Shown piece after piece: positions 17,343 through 27,053 of a stretch of 64,000 nucleotides of DNA. Both the position numbers and the translations under genes were made by a program. Origin of the DNA: Silicimonas sp. (lineage in GTDB: Bacteria > Pseudomonadota > Alphaproteobacteria > Rhodobacterales > Rhodobacteraceae); NCBI GenBank assembly GCA_022826385.1, contig JAJDUZ010000066.1, positions 1 through 64,000 on the forward strand. The letters run 5' to 3'. Within the stretch, counting starts at the first letter, position 1. The number at the start of each line of letters is the position of its first letter. The notes beneath the pieces are model-generated. The model did not search any database. It was not told where the DNA came from and worked only from the letters and a program-made list of their open reading frames with translations.

Positions 17343-18557
17343 ATGTTTCGCTGGATTTGCCTTGTGCTTTGTTTGTGTGTTCTCGCAGTTCCGACGGCAG
17401 CCGTCGCGCAAGAGGCTGAAGCACCGGCTGATCCCCGGGCCGAGACCGGGGGGGCGACAACGCTGGAAGACATCCTGCGCCGGCAACGAGGCGAGGATGT
17501 CGATCTGGAGTTCCGCCGCGAGAGAACCGGCGATCCGGAAGGCGCTGCAGCCACGACCGATCCGCTGGGCACACTTGGCGGCGCGTCTGACCCGGAACTC
17601 TGGCGGGCCCTTCGTTTCGGCGAGGCGGATATCACCAGCCAGGTGCGCGCACCCGGTGCGACGCTTCTGGTGCAAGACAGTGGCATGGCGTGGCTTGAAT
17701 TCCGCGAAGGCCCGTTGCGGGTCTGGGGCGGGTACTTCCTGCTGGGTGTTCTGGGTTTTCTTGCCGTTTTCTTCCTTCTTCGAGGGCGTATCAAAATTGG
17801 CGAGGGCCGCGCGGGGATTACGATCCTGCGATTCAACTTCATCGAACGGTTCTCGCACTGGCTGCTGGCCGGATCGTTCATCCTGCTGGGGATCACGGGG
17901 CTTATCACGTTGTTCGGACGCAAGGGCCTGATCCCGTTCATCGGGCACGAGGCCTATGCAACGATCGCATTGGCCTCCAAATGGGTACACAACAATGTCT
18001 CGTGGGCCTTCATGCTGGCCTTGGTCATGGTGTTCGTCCTGTGGGTGATCCACAACATTCCCAGCCGTCTTGACCTTGTCTGGTTCGCCAAAGGCGGTGG
18101 CATCATCGGCAGCGGCCACCCACCGGCCAAGAAGTTCAACGCGGGTCAGAAGATTATCTTCTGGTCGGTTATCATCCTGGGCGGGTCGATCTCGGCTTCG
18201 GGCCTTGCGCTTCTGTTCCCCTTCGAACTGAACATGTTTGCGGCCACCTTCGACAAGATGCGCGGTCTCGGAATCACTGAACTGCCGCTTTATGGTCCGC
18301 TGCCCGAAACGCTGACGCCGCATGGTGAAATGCAGCACGCACAGATCTGGCATGCGGTGGTGTCCTTCGTTCTGATGGGGATCATCGTTGCCCACATCTA
18401 TATCGGCTCGCTTGGGATGGAGGGCGCTTACGACGCCATGGGCTCGGGCGAGGTCGATCTCAACTGGGCCCGAGAGCATCACAGCCTTTGGGTGGAAGAG
18501 GTCGAGGCCGCCAAGACATCTGCCAATCCGGGCAGCGATGCGACACCGGCTGAGTAG
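17343..18557 (+). CDS. fdhI: Formate dehydrogenase subunit gamma (cytochrome b556)
   Basis: RFNFIERFSHWLLAGSFILLGITGLITLFG; IPFIGHEAYATIALASKWVHNN; HAQIWHAVVSFVLMGIIVAHIYIGSLGMEGAYDAMGSGEVD. Confidence 0.92.
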   Translation: MFRWICLVLCLCVLAVPTAAVAQEAEAPADPRAETGGATTLEDILRRQRGEDVDLEFRRERTGDPEGAAATTDPLGTLGGASDPELWRALRFGEADITSQVRAPGATLLVQDSGMAWLEFREGPLRVWGGYFLLGVLGFLAVFFLLRGRIKIGEGRAGITILRFNFIERFSHWLLAGSFILLGITGLITLFGRKGLIPFIGHEAYATIALASKWVHNNVSWAFMLALVMVFVLWVIHNIPSRLDLVWFAKGGGIIGSGHPPAKKFNAGQKIIFWSVIILGGSISASGLALLFPFELNMFAATFDKMRGLGITELPLYGPLPETLTPHGEMQHAQIWHAVVSFVLMGIIVAHIYIGSLGMEGAYDAMGSGEVDLNWAREHHSLWVEEVEAAKTSANPGSDATPAE

Positions 18558-19848
18558 AACTCTGGCGTCTGCTGCGACGCTGCTTGCCGTATCTTTGCCA
18601 GCGGCAGTCGCGGCGGACTTTCGGCTGCTTGTCGGGCATGGCGGGCCGGTGATGGACGCGGCCGTGTCGGCGGATGGGCGCCACGCCCTGACGGCAAGTT
18701 TCGATAACTCGGTGGGTTACTGGTCGCTGGAAGGCGAGGATGTGCGCTGGCTCGATGGTCACCGCGCGGCCGTGAAGACGGCGATCTTCCTGACCGAAGG
18801 GTTCGCAGCGTCAGGGGGCGATGACTTTACGATCACGCTTTGGAACCTGAAAGACGGGACCGCGCAGGCCCGGCTTGAGGGGCATAAAGGGCAAGTGGCG
18901 GGATTGGCCGTGTCGCCGGATGGGTCGCTGTTGGCCTCGGCGTCATGGGACGGCTCGGTTGGGCTTTGGGCGCTGCCGGATGGGGCGAATGTTGCGATGA
19001 TGACCGGCCATGGCGGTGTCGTGAACGATGTCGGCTTTTCCCAAGATGGAGCGCAGGTCTATACCGCCTCGGCCGATGGGACGATCCGTGTCTGGCGTGT
19101 GGCCGAGGCGTCGGAAACACGGCAACTGGTGCAGCACGGGTTCGGCGTGAACAAGCTGGTCGTGCAGGACGATTGGCTCGCCTATGGCGCGGTCGATGGT
19201 GGCACCCGTATCATCGATATCGAAAGCGGTGACGTCATTGCCGACCTGACGCTGGACCGGCGCCCGATCCTGTCGATGGCCTTGTCGCCAGATGGGTCCG
19301 AACTGGCGGTGGGCGACGGCGAGGGCTTCGTGATGACCGTTTCGACGGACAGTTGGTCGATCACGGGCGACTACAAGGCTGCCGGTAAGGGACCCGTTTG
19401 GGCGTTGGACTATACAAGTGACAGCACAAGCCTGCTGGCGGGGGGCATCGATGATGCCGCTTACATTTGGCCGGCCCACAACGATCTGAGCGCACCGATC
19501 ATGGCCACGGAAGAGCGCGGCTTCCTCCGCGATCCCGACGCCATGTCAAATGGCGAGCGCCAGTTCCGGCGCAAATGCTCGATCTGTCACAGCCTGACCG
19601 ATGACGGCGCCCGCCGCGCGGGGCCGCATTTGGGCGGTTTGTTCGGACGCCCGGCTGGTAGTGTCGACGGTTACATCTATTCGGACACGGTGGCAGGCTT
19701 GCCGTTTGCATGGAGTGATGAGACCATCGACCAGCTTTTCGATCTTGGTCCGGACCACTTCATTCCGGGCTCGAAAATGCCTATGCAACGCATCGTGAAG
19801 CCCGAGGACCGGGCCGACTTGATCGCGTTCCTGAAGGACAACACGTAA
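18538..19848 (+). CDS. Secreted WD40-repeat protein with C-terminal c-type cytochrome domain
   Basis: ATG at 18538 overlaps the fdhI end; signal peptide; WD-type repeats (GHGGPVMDAAVSADGRHALTASFDNSVGYW; GHKGQVAGLAVSPDGSLLASASWDGSVGLW; GHGGVVNDVGFSQDGAQVYTASADGTIRVW); C-terminal CSICH heme motif and KMPMQ. Confidence 0.9.
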   Translation: MRHRLSRTLASAATLLAVSLPAAVAADFRLLVGHGGPVMDAAVSADGRHALTASFDNSVGYWSLEGEDVRWLDGHRAAVKTAIFLTEGFAASGGDDFTITLWNLKDGTAQARLEGHKGQVAGLAVSPDGSLLASASWDGSVGLWALPDGANVAMMTGHGGVVNDVGFSQDGAQVYTASADGTIRVWRVAEASETRQLVQHGFGVNKLVVQDDWLAYGAVDGGTRIIDIESGDVIADLTLDRRPILSMALSPDGSELAVGDGEGFVMTVSTDSWSITGDYKAAGKGPVWALDYTSDSTSLLAGGIDDAAYIWPAHNDLSAPIMATEERGFLRDPDAMSNGERQFRRKCSICHSLTDDGARRAGPHLGGLFGRPAGSVDGYIYSDTVAGLPFAWSDETIDQLFDLGPDHFIPGSKMPMQRIVKPEDRADLIAFLKDNT

Positions 19849-19858
19849 GGAGGACACC

Positions 19859-19984
19859 ATGAAAGCGATGCTAAGCGCCTTTGCGGTGATGGGTGTGATC
19901 TCGGTTGTGGCCTATTACGGTCTGCACGCGGCCGGATTTGGAACTGGCGAGCGGCAATCCTCGGCAAGTGTGAGGATCGACTAA
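19859..19984 (+). CDS. 41-aa single-TM small protein (below the ORF-track cutoff)
   Basis: MKAMLSAFAVMGVISVVAYYGLHAAGFGTGERQSSASVRID; SD-like AAGGAGG ahead of the ATG; 10 nt after the WD40-cytochrome stop. Confidence 0.6.
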   Translation: MKAMLSAFAVMGVISVVAYYGLHAAGFGTGERQSSASVRID

Positions 19985-19985
19985 G

Positions 19986-20171
19986 GTGATCGAGTATCTG
20001 GGCCTTTGGATTCTGGCCGCGATGACACTGAACATGTGGGCGTTGCTTTCGGTTCTGGCGGCGAAGACCGGCTGGACCCGAAAGCTTGGCTGGGCCGTTC
20101 CGTTGGTTTGCCTGCCGGGTCTTGGCTTTCTGGCGTGGTACCTGTTGGGACCAAGGCGGGAACACGCTTGA
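19986..20171 (+). CDS. 61-aa membrane protein resembling the PLDc_N (phospholipase D nuclease N-terminal) family
   Basis: GTG start; MIEYLGLWILAAMTLNMWALLSVLAAKTGWTRKLGWAVPLVCLPGLGFLAWYLLGPRREHA, two TM segments ending in LGPR. Confidence 0.6.
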   Translation: MIEYLGLWILAAMTLNMWALLSVLAAKTGWTRKLGWAVPLVCLPGLGFLAWYLLGPRREHA

Positions 20172-20315
20172 TCTTGCGCAGGCAAATGCAATGGCAGTCT
20201 GCCGAGCGCTTTGTCAAATTCGTCACCTCCCACGGCACTTTTTCCAAAAACCTTGCGATCTCCTTCTTTCCTCCCAAGTGTTGGGGTAGAACCCGCCGAA
20301 ACACTCAGGTGACAC

Positions 20316-20996
20316 ATGAAAATCGGCATCCTGCAATGCGGCCACTTTCCAACGGCTGACGGATTTCCCGAACAGACCTATGGCGATCTCTACCCCGCGC
20401 TTCTGGCTGGGCGCGGGCTGATGTTTCAAACGTGGTCCGTCGTCGATATGGAGTTCCCGGACAGCCCGAACGACGCTGACGGTTGGTTGATCAGCGGCTC
20501 GAAATACGGCGCATATGAAGATGTGCCCTTCATTCCACCGCTGGAAGCGTTTGTCCGTCAGGCCTATGCCGCGGACATTCCGGTTGTCGGCATCTGTTTC
20601 GGCCACCAGATCGTTGCGCAGGCGCTGGGGGGCAAGGTCGAGAAATTTGAAGGGGGTTGGGCGCTGGGGCGTCAGACCTATTCGCTTGAGGGCGACGAGG
20701 TCGCGCTGAACGCGTGGCACCAAGACCAGGTGGTCGAGCCGCCTGCAGACGCCATCACCATCGGCTCAAACGCGTTCTGCAAGCACGCGGCGTTGACCTA
20801 TAAGGGTCGGGCCTTCTCGGTTCAGGCGCATCCCGAGTTCGAACATTCCCATGTCGAGCTTCTTTTGCAGGTGCGACGCGCTGGCCTCAGCCCCGCTCAG
20901 GAACAAGATGTGCGCCGGAACCTTGGGCAGCCGCTTGCGAATGACGCGCTGGCCGAGCGGATCACGGCCTTTTTCAAGGAACCCGCCCATGTCTGA
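20316..20996 (+). CDS. Class I glutamine amidotransferase-like protein (PuuD-like role possible)
   Basis: PVVGICFGHQIVAQALGGKVEK nucleophile elbow; VQAHPEFEHS; next to GS- and PuuB-like genes. Confidence 0.85.
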   Translation: MKIGILQCGHFPTADGFPEQTYGDLYPALLAGRGLMFQTWSVVDMEFPDSPNDADGWLISGSKYGAYEDVPFIPPLEAFVRQAYAADIPVVGICFGHQIVAQALGGKVEKFEGGWALGRQTYSLEGDEVALNAWHQDQVVEPPADAITIGSNAFCKHAALTYKGRAFSVQAHPEFEHSHVELLLQVRRAGLSPAQEQDVRRNLGQPLANDALAERITAFFKEPAHV

Positions 20997-22347
20997 TTGG
21001 TTGTCCGAAGCCCCCGAGGCCGCGCGCGCCTATCTGGAAGGGCACAAACTGGACGAGATCGAATGCCTGATCTCGGATCTGTCGGGCATTGCACGCGGCA
21101 AAGCGATGCCCGCATCGAAATTCGCCAAACAGACGCAATTCTATCTGCCCAACTCGATCTATTACCAGACAATCACTGGCGGCTGGTCAGATGACGCGGC
21201 GATCGACGGTTTCACCGAACCGGACATGGTTCTTAAGCCCGACTATTCCACGACCAGTGCCGCGCCCTGGACCGCGGACTGGACCATGCAGGTGATCCAC
21301 GACGCCTATGCCAAGGATGGCACGCCAGTGCCCTATGCCCCGCGCAACGTTCTGAAACGGGTGGTCTCGCTTTACGAAGCGAAGGGCTGGAAGCCGGTCG
21401 TCGCGCCCGAGATGGAGTTCTATCTTGTCGCCCGTAACGTCGACCCGGCGCAGGAAATTCGCGCCATGACCGGACGGTCGGGTCGCCCTGCCGCCGCGCG
21501 TCAGGCCTATTCGGTGTCTGCCGTCGACGAGTTCGGCCCGGTGATCGACGACATCTATGATTTTGCCGAAGCGCAGGGGTTTGAGATCGACGGCATCACG
21601 CAGGAAGGCGGCGCTGGTCAGTTGGAAATCAACCTGCGTCACGGGGATCCGGTGAAACTGGCGGACGAGATCTTCTATTTCAAACGGCTGATCCGCGAGG
21701 CAGCGCTGCGCCACGACTGTTTTGCCACCTTCATGGCGAAACCGATCGAAGGTGAGCCGGGCTCGTCAATGCATGTCCACCATTCTGTCCTTTCGACCGA
21801 AACCGGCCAGAACATCTTCACGGGCGACGGGGATGCTGAAACGCCCGCGTTCATGCACTTCATAGGTGGCTTGCAGCACTATATGCCTGCCGCCACCATC
21901 CTGTTTGCGCCCTACGTCAATTCCTTCCGCCGATACGTCAAGGATCACGCAGCCCCCATCAACACTGAATGGGGGCGCGACAACCGCACGACCGCCATTC
22001 GCGTGCCGGTGGCCGACCCGCAAGCGCGCCGGGCCGAGAACCGGATCGCCGGTATGGACTGCAACCCGTATCTGGGCATCGCCGCGTCGCTGGCTTGCGG
22101 GTATCTGGGCATGGTCGAGAAGATCGAGCCCCGGCCCGAGTTCAACGGCGACGCCTATGATGCCGAGGAGGAACTGCCGCGCGGCATCTTCGCGGCTCTT
22201 GATGAATTCGCTGCGTCTGCCTCGCTCCGCGAGGTCTTGGGCGAAGACTTCTGCACGGTTTACGGCGGTGTGAAGGCTTCGGAATATGACGAGTTCCTGC
22301 AGGTCATTTCCCCGTGGGAACGCGAACACCTGCTGCTCAGCGTCTGA
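20989..22347 (+). CDS. Glutamine synthetase family protein (gamma-glutamyl-polyamine synthetase-like)
   Basis: ATG at 20989; EMEFYLVARN, GAGQLEINLRHGDPVKLADEI, FMAKPIEGEPGSSMHVHHSV, NPYLGIAASLACGYLGM. Confidence 0.88.
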   Translation: MSDWLSEAPEAARAYLEGHKLDEIECLISDLSGIARGKAMPASKFAKQTQFYLPNSIYYQTITGGWSDDAAIDGFTEPDMVLKPDYSTTSAAPWTADWTMQVIHDAYAKDGTPVPYAPRNVLKRVVSLYEAKGWKPVVAPEMEFYLVARNVDPAQEIRAMTGRSGRPAAARQAYSVSAVDEFGPVIDDIYDFAEAQGFEIDGITQEGGAGQLEINLRHGDPVKLADEIFYFKRLIREAALRHDCFATFMAKPIEGEPGSSMHVHHSVLSTETGQNIFTGDGDAETPAFMHFIGGLQHYMPAATILFAPYVNSFRRYVKDHAAPINTEWGRDNRTTAIRVPVADPQARRAENRIAGMDCNPYLGIAASLACGYLGMVEKIEPRPEFNGDAYDAEEELPRGIFAALDEFAASASLREVLGEDFCTVYGGVKASEYDEFLQVISPWEREHLLLSV

Positions 22348-22348
22348 C

Positions 22349-23644
22349 ATGGTCTCGCCACTCTATCGCAACGATGCACCGGGCACGTATCCGCCCAGCT
22401 ATTACGCGGCCAGCGCTGATCTGCCGCCGGAACGGCCGGCGCTGACACAGGATGTCCGGGCCGACGTTGCGGTGATCGGGGCAGGTTATACCGGGCTTTC
22501 GACCGCTCTGCATTTGGCCCGGAAGGGTTTCGATGTCGTCGTGATCGATGCGCATCGCGTGGGGTTCGGCGCCTCGGGGCGCAATGGCGGGCAGGTTGGT
22601 ACGGGCTGGAACTGGGATCAGCGCGATCTTGAAAAAAGCTTTGGTCGCGAGGACGCCCGCAAGCTTTGGGACCTCACGATGGAGGCCAAGACCCTGACCC
22701 GCGAGTTGGTGGCGACCCATGCGCCCGAGGCGGCGTTCAAGCCCGGCGTGCTCGAGGGGCACTGGACCAAAGCGGGTGCGGCAGAGGCCAAGGAATACGG
22801 GACGTGGTTGCAGGACAATTACGACTATCCGTCCGAGTACCACGACCGCGACGCGTTTCAGGCTGTCTGTTGCAGCCCGGTCTACGAAGGCGGGCTTCTG
22901 TTTGAAGACGCAGGCCACCTCCACCCGCTTCGCTATGTCCTTGGGCTGGCGCGTGCAGCCGAAGCCGCAGGGGCGCGCCTTTTCGAACGGACGGAAGCGT
23001 TGTCCATCACCGACAATTCAGTCACCACGCCGAAAGGCAAAATCACGGCAACCCATATCGTCGTCGCGGGCAATGGCTACCTTTCGGACATTGCCGATGA
23101 CGTGGCGGCTCGGGTCATGCCGATCAACAGCTTCATCGCCGCAACCGAACCTCTGGGCGATCTCGCGGAACAGGTTCTTGCACGCGATGTCGCCGTCGCC
23201 GACGACAAGTTCGTCGTGAACTATTTCCGTCTCAGCGAGGACAAACGCCTGTTGTTCGGCGGGCGTGAAAGCTATGGCATCGGCTTCCCGACAGACATCA
23301 ACACGGCGCTGCGGAAACGCATGCTGCATCTCTTCCCGCAACTGGCCAACACCCGGATCGACTACAGCTGGGGTGGGACGTTGGGCATCACGCTGACACG
23401 CCTGCCGATGATCCGGCGGATCGGTCCAACGACGCTGGCGGCTGGCGGCTTTTCGGGGCAGGGCGTTGCGATCACCGGGCTCGTCGGCAAGATCATGGCC
23501 GAGGCCATCGCCGGGCAGGAAGAACGGTTCGATCTGCTGGGGAAACTCCCGGTATCGCGGTTCCCGGGCGGCAAACATGCCCGGGCACCACTTCTGACGC
23601 TGGCGATGACGTGGTATGCCCTTCGCGACCGTCTGGGCATCTGA
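22349..23644 (+). CDS. FAD-dependent oxidoreductase (gamma-glutamylputrescine oxidoreductase-like)
   Basis: DVAVIGAGYTGLSTALHLARKGFDVVVIDAHRVGFGASGRNGGQVGTG; DAO fold; SGQGVAITGLVGKIMAEAIAG. Confidence 0.88.
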   Translation: MVSPLYRNDAPGTYPPSYYAASADLPPERPALTQDVRADVAVIGAGYTGLSTALHLARKGFDVVVIDAHRVGFGASGRNGGQVGTGWNWDQRDLEKSFGREDARKLWDLTMEAKTLTRELVATHAPEAAFKPGVLEGHWTKAGAAEAKEYGTWLQDNYDYPSEYHDRDAFQAVCCSPVYEGGLLFEDAGHLHPLRYVLGLARAAEAAGARLFERTEALSITDNSVTTPKGKITATHIVVAGNGYLSDIADDVAARVMPINSFIAATEPLGDLAEQVLARDVAVADDKFVVNYFRLSEDKRLLFGGRESYGIGFPTDINTALRKRMLHLFPQLANTRIDYSWGGTLGITLTRLPMIRRIGPTTLAAGGFSGQGVAITGLVGKIMAEAIAGQEERFDLLGKLPVSRFPGGKHARAPLLTLAMTWYALRDRLGI

Positions 23645-23734
23645 GGCAATTGGAGCAGAGTAAACCGCCGTTAAGGTTAACGCGCGACCCTGTTCTTCAT
23701 CTCTTCAAAAATACGCAATGGTGCGGCGCTGCAA

Positions 23735-24466
23735 TCAGCTGAACAGCCGATAATAGAGCCAATCCGGCAAAAACTGGCTCAACCGGAACAGAGCCCCGAA
23801 ATGGCGCGGGAAGTTCCGGGCAAAGTCATCGCCCTGCATGTGATCGACGAACAGTTTTGCGGCTTCGTCGGGTTCCATGATGAACGGCATCGAAAAGCTG
23901 TTCTTGTCGGTCAGCCGGGTCTTGATGAAACCGGGATTGATCAATTGTACATCAACGCCACTGGTCCGAAGATCGGCGTAAAGCGTCTCGGCCATCGACA
24001 TGATGCCGGCTTTTGAAGCGCCATACCCATTGGCCCCCGGCAACCCGCGGAAGCCCGAAAGCGATCCGGTCAGGACAATGTGACCTGCATCACGCTCGAC
24101 CATCGGCGGCAGAACATGACCCAGCACCCGCGCGCATCCGGTTAGGTTGATGTCCAGCATGGTCGCGACCTGTTCGCCATCGAACTCGCTGGCCTTCAGC
24201 GGCCAATAGACCCCGGCCAGAAAGACCATCCCGTCAATCTGCCCGACTGCCTCCGCTGCGGCTGCAACGCTGGCGCTATCGGCCACGTCGATCGGCACCA
24301 CACTGGCCTTGCCCGGCACTTCATCTGCAAGGGATTGCAGCGCGTCGGCATCCCGCGCGCTAAGGATCAATTCGGCACCTGTCTTTGACAGTTCATGTGC
24401 CACGGCCCGTCCAAGACCCTGGCTCGCACCAACAAGCCAATACCGTTTACTGGGCCAGTCACGCAT
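23735..24466 (-). CDS. SDR family NAD(P)-dependent oxidoreductase
   Basis: YWLVGASQGLGRAVAHELSKTGAELILSARD; YGASKAGIMSMAETL. Confidence 0.9.
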   Translation of the reverse strand: MRDWPSKRYWLVGASQGLGRAVAHELSKTGAELILSARDADALQSLADEVPGKASVVPIDVADSASVAAAAEAVGQIDGMVFLAGVYWPLKASEFDGEQVATMLDINLTGCARVLGHVLPPMVERDAGHIVLTGSLSGFRGLPGANGYGASKAGIMSMAETLYADLRTSGVDVQLINPGFIKTRLTDKNSFSMPFIMEPDEAAKLFVDHMQGDDFARNFPRHFGALFRLSQFLPDWLYYRLFS

Positions 24467-24469
24467 GGA

Positions 24470-25051
24470 TTACGCCGCCTCTTGCTGTTTTGCCGACCCC
24501 TGATCTGGTCGCATCGTAGCAACAAGCTCGCCCACCTTGAAGCCAAACTTCCGGAATTGGCTGCGATTCATGATCGTGCCGTTTTCCAAGAGGTACATCC
24601 AGTCGACCACGTCCAGCTCGTGTCCGCCACCGCCTTCTGGCAGCTTGATCCGATAGGCCAGCTTCACGCCCGAGCCGGTCTGCTGGCCGGTGCCGGTGCC
24701 GACAAGATCATCGGCGTCGGCCGTGATCTGTCCATTCGCATCGACCGAAAGCTTCCATTCGCGGTGCTGTTCGGTGCCACTGTCATAGTGGAAATGCTCG
24801 CGCATGATCCCGCTGTCACCGTCCCATTCGGCCTCGAACTTGGCTGTAAAGCGCGACGCGACCCGGCCGGTGGGGCCGTAGATGATACCGTCGCACAGAA
24901 GCGGGCCGTTCAGAACGGTCCGGATGTCGAACTCGGGTCCGGTCGCATAGTCCTCTGGCGTCTGGGCCAGAAAGTCGAACCGGCGGCTGACAAGCCAGAC
25001 AAGGCCGGCCATCACGGCAGCGCCGATCAAGAAGGATAGAAAGTCCATCAC
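24470..25051 (-). CDS. DUF3833 domain-containing protein
   Basis: FKAEWDGDSGIMREHFHYDSGTEQHREWKL-type lipoprotein-like DUF3833 sequence in the same operon. Confidence 0.8.
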   Translation of the reverse strand: MMDFLSFLIGAAVMAGLVWLVSRRFDFLAQTPEDYATGPEFDIRTVLNGPLLCDGIIYGPTGRVASRFTAKFEAEWDGDSGIMREHFHYDSGTEQHREWKLSVDANGQITADADDLVGTGTGQQTGSGVKLAYRIKLPEGGGGHELDVVDWMYLLENGTIMNRSQFRKFGFKVGELVATMRPDQGSAKQQEAA

Positions 25052-26301
25052 TGTAGTCCTCGTGTAAGGGCGGTCCCTCCGGGTGCTTCAATGGGCGTTG
25101 CCATCAAAAGCAGGAGAGCGGCCACTTTCAGGCCGCAGGGCAAAACCGCGTAGGAGAGCGTGAGTGCGTTGAGTGCCTCTTCGGGTTGGGTACTCACCCC
25201 GGCTTGGAAACCGGCCGCATCGAGCAGAGGCAGAAGCACGATGGCGGCAAAGGCGAGGGAAAACTTCGACACGAAGGACCAAAGGCCAAAGCCTTCGGCG
25301 GCCTCGGGCGCGATCTCGGACATGCGGGTCGCAAAGAGCGCTGGCAGCAGCGTCATGTCGGCGCCAAGCGCGGCGCCCGAGAAGATGCAGATGACCGTGA
25401 ACGCGGCGATGTCGCCCGCGCCCAGCGTTGCAGCCCAGCTGAACGACGCGATGGCAAGGATCATGCCAAAGACCAGCGTTGGTTTGGCGCCATAGCGTTG
25501 TGCGACCCGGCTCCAGATGGGGGCGGCACCGGCCGCGGCCAGGAAGAAGAGCAACAGCAGCGCGCCTTCCCATCCCGGCGCGTCCAACCGGCTTTCGACG
25601 AAGAACAGGAACAGTGTCGAGGTCACAGCGACGGGTGTGGCGTTCAGAAGCGCGATCAGAAGCAGGCGCCGCGCCATCGGGTCGGACAGGATCGGTTTCA
25701 GGCCAATGGATGTTTCGGCCTCGGCGCCTTTCCATTCCCGGCGCATCGCAAACCCTGCGACGACGCAAAGCGCGGCGAAGGCGACGGCAAAGATCAGGAA
25801 CGGGTGATCCGTGACGCTCAGCAGAACAACCGGCGCGACCGCAGCGATCGAGACGCCAAGCAGCGAGCCGGTCTCGCGCCATCCGGCCAGCCGGACATGG
25901 CCGTCGCCGTCCAGCCGTTTCGCCTTCGAAACGCCTTCCGCATAGAAGCTGATCGTGAGGAAGCTGAACGCCGAGAAGAGCAGTGCCAGCGTGATGGCGA
26001 ACCATGCGACCGGCGCGATGGGCGGGGTCACACCAAAGAGGCCAAACATCGCAAGCGCCATGATCAGAACCGCAATCGCCACGGCGGTGCCGCGAGAGGC
26101 CGACAAACGCCGCGACAGCCAGCCAAGTGCCGGGTCCTGTACCACGTCGATCAGGCGCAGGACGAACAGAACCGTGCCAAGTGCCGCAAGGCTGACGCCG
26201 AACTCGTCGACATAGAACTTGGGCGCATGAATATAGATCGGCAGCCCCGCCATCGCGAGCATGCCGGCAAACAGGGCAAAGGGCAGAAGCGTGGCGTTCA
26301 T
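25048..26301 (-). CDS. MFS transporter
   Basis: 12-TM-like; PIYIHAPKFYVDEFGVSLAALGTVLFVLRLIDVVQDPALGWLSRRL. Confidence 0.88.
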   Translation of the reverse strand: MNATLLPFALFAGMLAMAGLPIYIHAPKFYVDEFGVSLAALGTVLFVLRLIDVVQDPALGWLSRRLSASRGTAVAIAVLIMALAMFGLFGVTPPIAPVAWFAITLALLFSAFSFLTISFYAEGVSKAKRLDGDGHVRLAGWRETGSLLGVSIAAVAPVVLLSVTDHPFLIFAVAFAALCVVAGFAMRREWKGAEAETSIGLKPILSDPMARRLLLIALLNATPVAVTSTLFLFFVESRLDAPGWEGALLLLFFLAAAGAAPIWSRVAQRYGAKPTLVFGMILAIASFSWAATLGAGDIAAFTVICIFSGAALGADMTLLPALFATRMSEIAPEAAEGFGLWSFVSKFSLAFAAIVLLPLLDAAGFQAGVSTQPEEALNALTLSYAVLPCGLKVAALLLLMATPIEAPGGTALTRGLQ

Positions 26302-27053
26302 CGCGACACCTCCTGCGCCGGGGGTTCAGGGCGCGACCGGAACAGGGCACCCTTCCACCAGAGTTTCAGAGCCTGCCAGTGGATCAGTCCCAGCACGCGA
26401 CGGCTGCCGAACGGGCGGCGCAGCATCGCGCCAAGGATGCTTTTGTTGGTCAGTGGCGCACGGCGACCGGTCAGGGTCGCCAGCAACCCGCCATTGCCGG
26501 CGGTGTAGTCGATCCAGATGCCAATCTTCTCGGCATCGATGTCGAAACGGAACTGGTAACCGCCTTCAACGGGTTGAAACGGCGACACATGGAACACCTT
26601 GCGCGCGGTCAGCGTATCGCTGCGCGTGATCGGCTCGAAATCGTCGTGGTGGCACAGATACGAATGCCGGTCGCCATAGGTGTTGGTCACCTCGGCAATG
26701 ACGGTGCGCAGGTCGTCAGCGGCATCCCGGATCAGCCAGAACGACACGGGATTGAAGACATGCCCAAAGACGCGGGGTTGTGCCAGAAGCTCGATCCGGG
26801 CAATCTCGAAGGGCACATCCTTCAGGACTTCGCGCACCCATCCTGTGCCGCGCCCGGCCCCCGGGTCGCCGCCGTGGTCGGCATTGTGCAGAGAGAAGAG
26901 GCCCCGCCGGTTGCGCTTGAACAGCGATGGCCCGCTGGGGGCGGCATCGGCATCTACCAGAACATAGTCGACCGAATAGCGAAACGCGTTCTGCGTCTCG
27001 CCTTTGCGGCCATGGAACGTCACGCCCCGGATATGTTCCGGCGTTTGCGTCAT
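26298..27053 (-). CDS. DUF1365 domain-containing protein
   Basis: Start MTQTPEHIRGVTFHGRKGETQNAFRYSVDYVLVD; LLAQPRVFGHVFNPVSFWL; VTNTYGDRHSYL. Confidence 0.88.
   Translation of the reverse strand: MTQTPEHIRGVTFHGRKGETQNAFRYSVDYVLVDADAAPSGPSLFKRNRRGLFSLHNADHGGDPGAGRGTGWVREVLKDVPFEIARIELLAQPRVFGHVFNPVSFWLIRDAADDLRTVIAEVTNTYGDRHSYLCHHDDFEPITRSDTLTARKVFHVSPFQPVEGGYQFRFDIDAEKIGIWIDYTAGNGGLLATLTGRRAPLTNKSILGAMLRRPFGSRRVLGLIHWQALKLWWKGALFRSRPEPPAQEVSR

Noticed and set aside
16977-18482. 501-aa minus-strand ORF spanning the TPR and fdhI genes
   Set aside because: Low-complexity, charged translation antisense to two well-supported genes.
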